From Campylorhamphus procurvoides (taxonomy: Eukaryota > Chordata > Aves > Passeriformes > Dendrocolaptidae), in NCBI GenBank assembly GCA_013396655.1, contig WBMV01006288.1, forward strand, positions 1,802,081-1,866,080: 64,000 bases of DNA, read 5' to 3'. A program made the translations under genes and the position numbers. The stretch's first letter is position 1, and each line of letters opens with the position of its first letter. The notes below the pieces were generated by a model. It saw only the letters and a program-made list of their open reading frames with translations, did not search any database and was not told the origin of the DNA. This document shows, in pieces, positions 63,001-64,000 of this stretch.

Positions 63001-64000
63001 AAGGATTCCTAGCATGTGCTTTCATGAGATAAGAGAAGAAGGCTGGACTTTAAATTTAAAATATACTTAAAAAAATAGCTGAAGTGCTCTCAGTTTTGAA
63101 AAAAAAAAATTAAAAGCATCCATTTCATTAGTTGAGACCCATTTTGAATGGTAATCAAATACAGCATCACTACTTGTTTCTTAAGGATGTTTATATAACC
63201 AATCAAAATGGAAAAAGCTCCAAGATCAAGCTGCCATTTAATCTCACGATTGTACAGATGGGACAAAAATATCAATATTCTCCCACATAAAGGTACAATT
63301 AGGAAAAAGCACGTTATAGAAGACAATTCTGTATGGCTAGGTAAATATAAAATATATTAGTTCTCAAAAGGAGTTAAAAAATCCCAGGAACAAAGACAAA
63401 AGCAAAGCACTGCAGTCCTATTAGTCCCAGCTCTTCACTAGGGCATAATCGTATTTGCTGGTTTCCCCCTCCTGAGGGGTTTGCAAGGCTGACCCATGCA
63501 AAAGGATGCAGAGTGTGCCTCTCCACACCTGGAGGTGCATGATCTCCCTGGCACACTGGGCAGACAGCAAGCAGCATTCCTGCTTAGTCTCTGAAGGGGC
63601 CAACTGCACATCATACAGTGTGAATCAACCACTTCTTACTCCCCTAAAAATACCTGGCTAATATATCATGTTTTGGAAATGTCACTGCCTCAAGAGAGAG
63701 CTATTATGAAACTGGACTGTGGCAGAACCTGTTGGTGCTCAGGTCAGAGAAAGCTAGAAAGAAATTAAGGAAGGCTTTGGCTGCAATCAGTGTCAGAGTA
63801 CAGTCTGCTAGAGGCACTCAGCCTAATGAATGAAGTACGAGGACTGATCATTTATCTCAATAATACTGAGAGGGAGGGGGGAGGGAGGGGAACAAACAAA
63901 AAAAAGGGAAAAAAAACCACACGAAACCAAACCCAAGCATTTTCATTATGCAAAAATAAAACCTCGTTTGGACAAAGATCATTGTCTTAGTTCAAGAGAG
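60078..64000. other. AT-rich non-coding DNA to the window edge
   Basis: No gene was recognised. A weak CR1-tail-like string near 61960-62010 was not strong enough to call. A G-run motif at 63871-63890 is listed separately. Confidence 0.5.
63871..63890 (+). other. Putative G-quadruplex motif
   Basis: Four G runs of 3, 6, 3 and 4 residues, at 63872-63874, 63876-63881, 63883-63885 and 63887-63890, are separated by single A residues. This fits a strong short-loop intramolecular quadruplex pattern on the plus strand. An A/C-rich tract follows directly (63891-63930). Confidence 0.8.

Noticed and set aside
1..64000. CRISPR array, phage, operon or other prokaryotic system
   Set aside because: No regularly spaced repeats, dense co-directional frames or bacterial signals occur. 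The CR1 elements establish a vertebrate nuclear source.

Overview
This window looks like nuclear DNA from a bird, or less likely another sauropsid such as a turtle or crocodilian. The evidence is that every recognisable mobile element is a CR1 LINE (chicken repeat 1 family), present in several ages and both orientations. Other support is the low-GC, CpG-poor background, the lack of dense gene structure, and the absence of mammalian-type SINEs. Nothing bacterial, viral or plasmid-like was seen. Species and chromosome cannot be named from the sequence.

The 64 kb reads as a gene-poor tract, either intergenic or inside a very long intron. No protein-coding exon of a host gene could be supported. 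The longest reading frame, 257 codons on the minus strand near 51.1-51.9 kb, is the C-terminal part of a CR1 reverse transcriptase gene. All other frames are short, lack recognisable domains and behave like chance frames in AT-rich DNA. No tRNA, rRNA or other RNA gene was recognised.

Layout: 0-10 kb is unannotated AT-rich DNA with A- and T-rich simple repeats, one degraded CR1 tail (about 2.85-2.95 kb) and a perfect 13-bp hairpin (about 4.38 kb). 10.1-14.2 kb is the repeat core: an old CR1 copy split by a younger CR1, a 75-nt purine-only microsatellite inside the old copy, and another CR1 tail at 13.9-14.2 kb. The younger CR1 contains two single-N positions, each flanked by an exact direct duplication of more than 300 nt. 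That pattern points to an assembly patch rather than biology; once corrected the locus is about 645 nt shorter. 23.2-23.8 kb holds a degraded piece of the CR1 endonuclease-RT linker and early RT. Further CR1 copies lie at 33.7-34.3 (+), 39.4-39.5 (-), 43.5-44.1 (+), 51.07-52.2 (-) and 59.8-60.1 kb (+). An isolated small CpG island at about 39.98-40.27 kb is the best candidate for host regulatory or promoter DNA. The last part (52-64 kb) is mostly unannotated AT-rich DNA with some candidate conserved non-coding stretches and a G-quadruplex motif near the right edge.

There is no operon-like or multi-gene system here. All CR1 copies are 5'-truncated and carry stops, frameshifts or deletions, so none should be autonomously active. 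The most useful results are the assembly-artefact diagnosis, the nested CR1 reconstruction and the lone CpG island.
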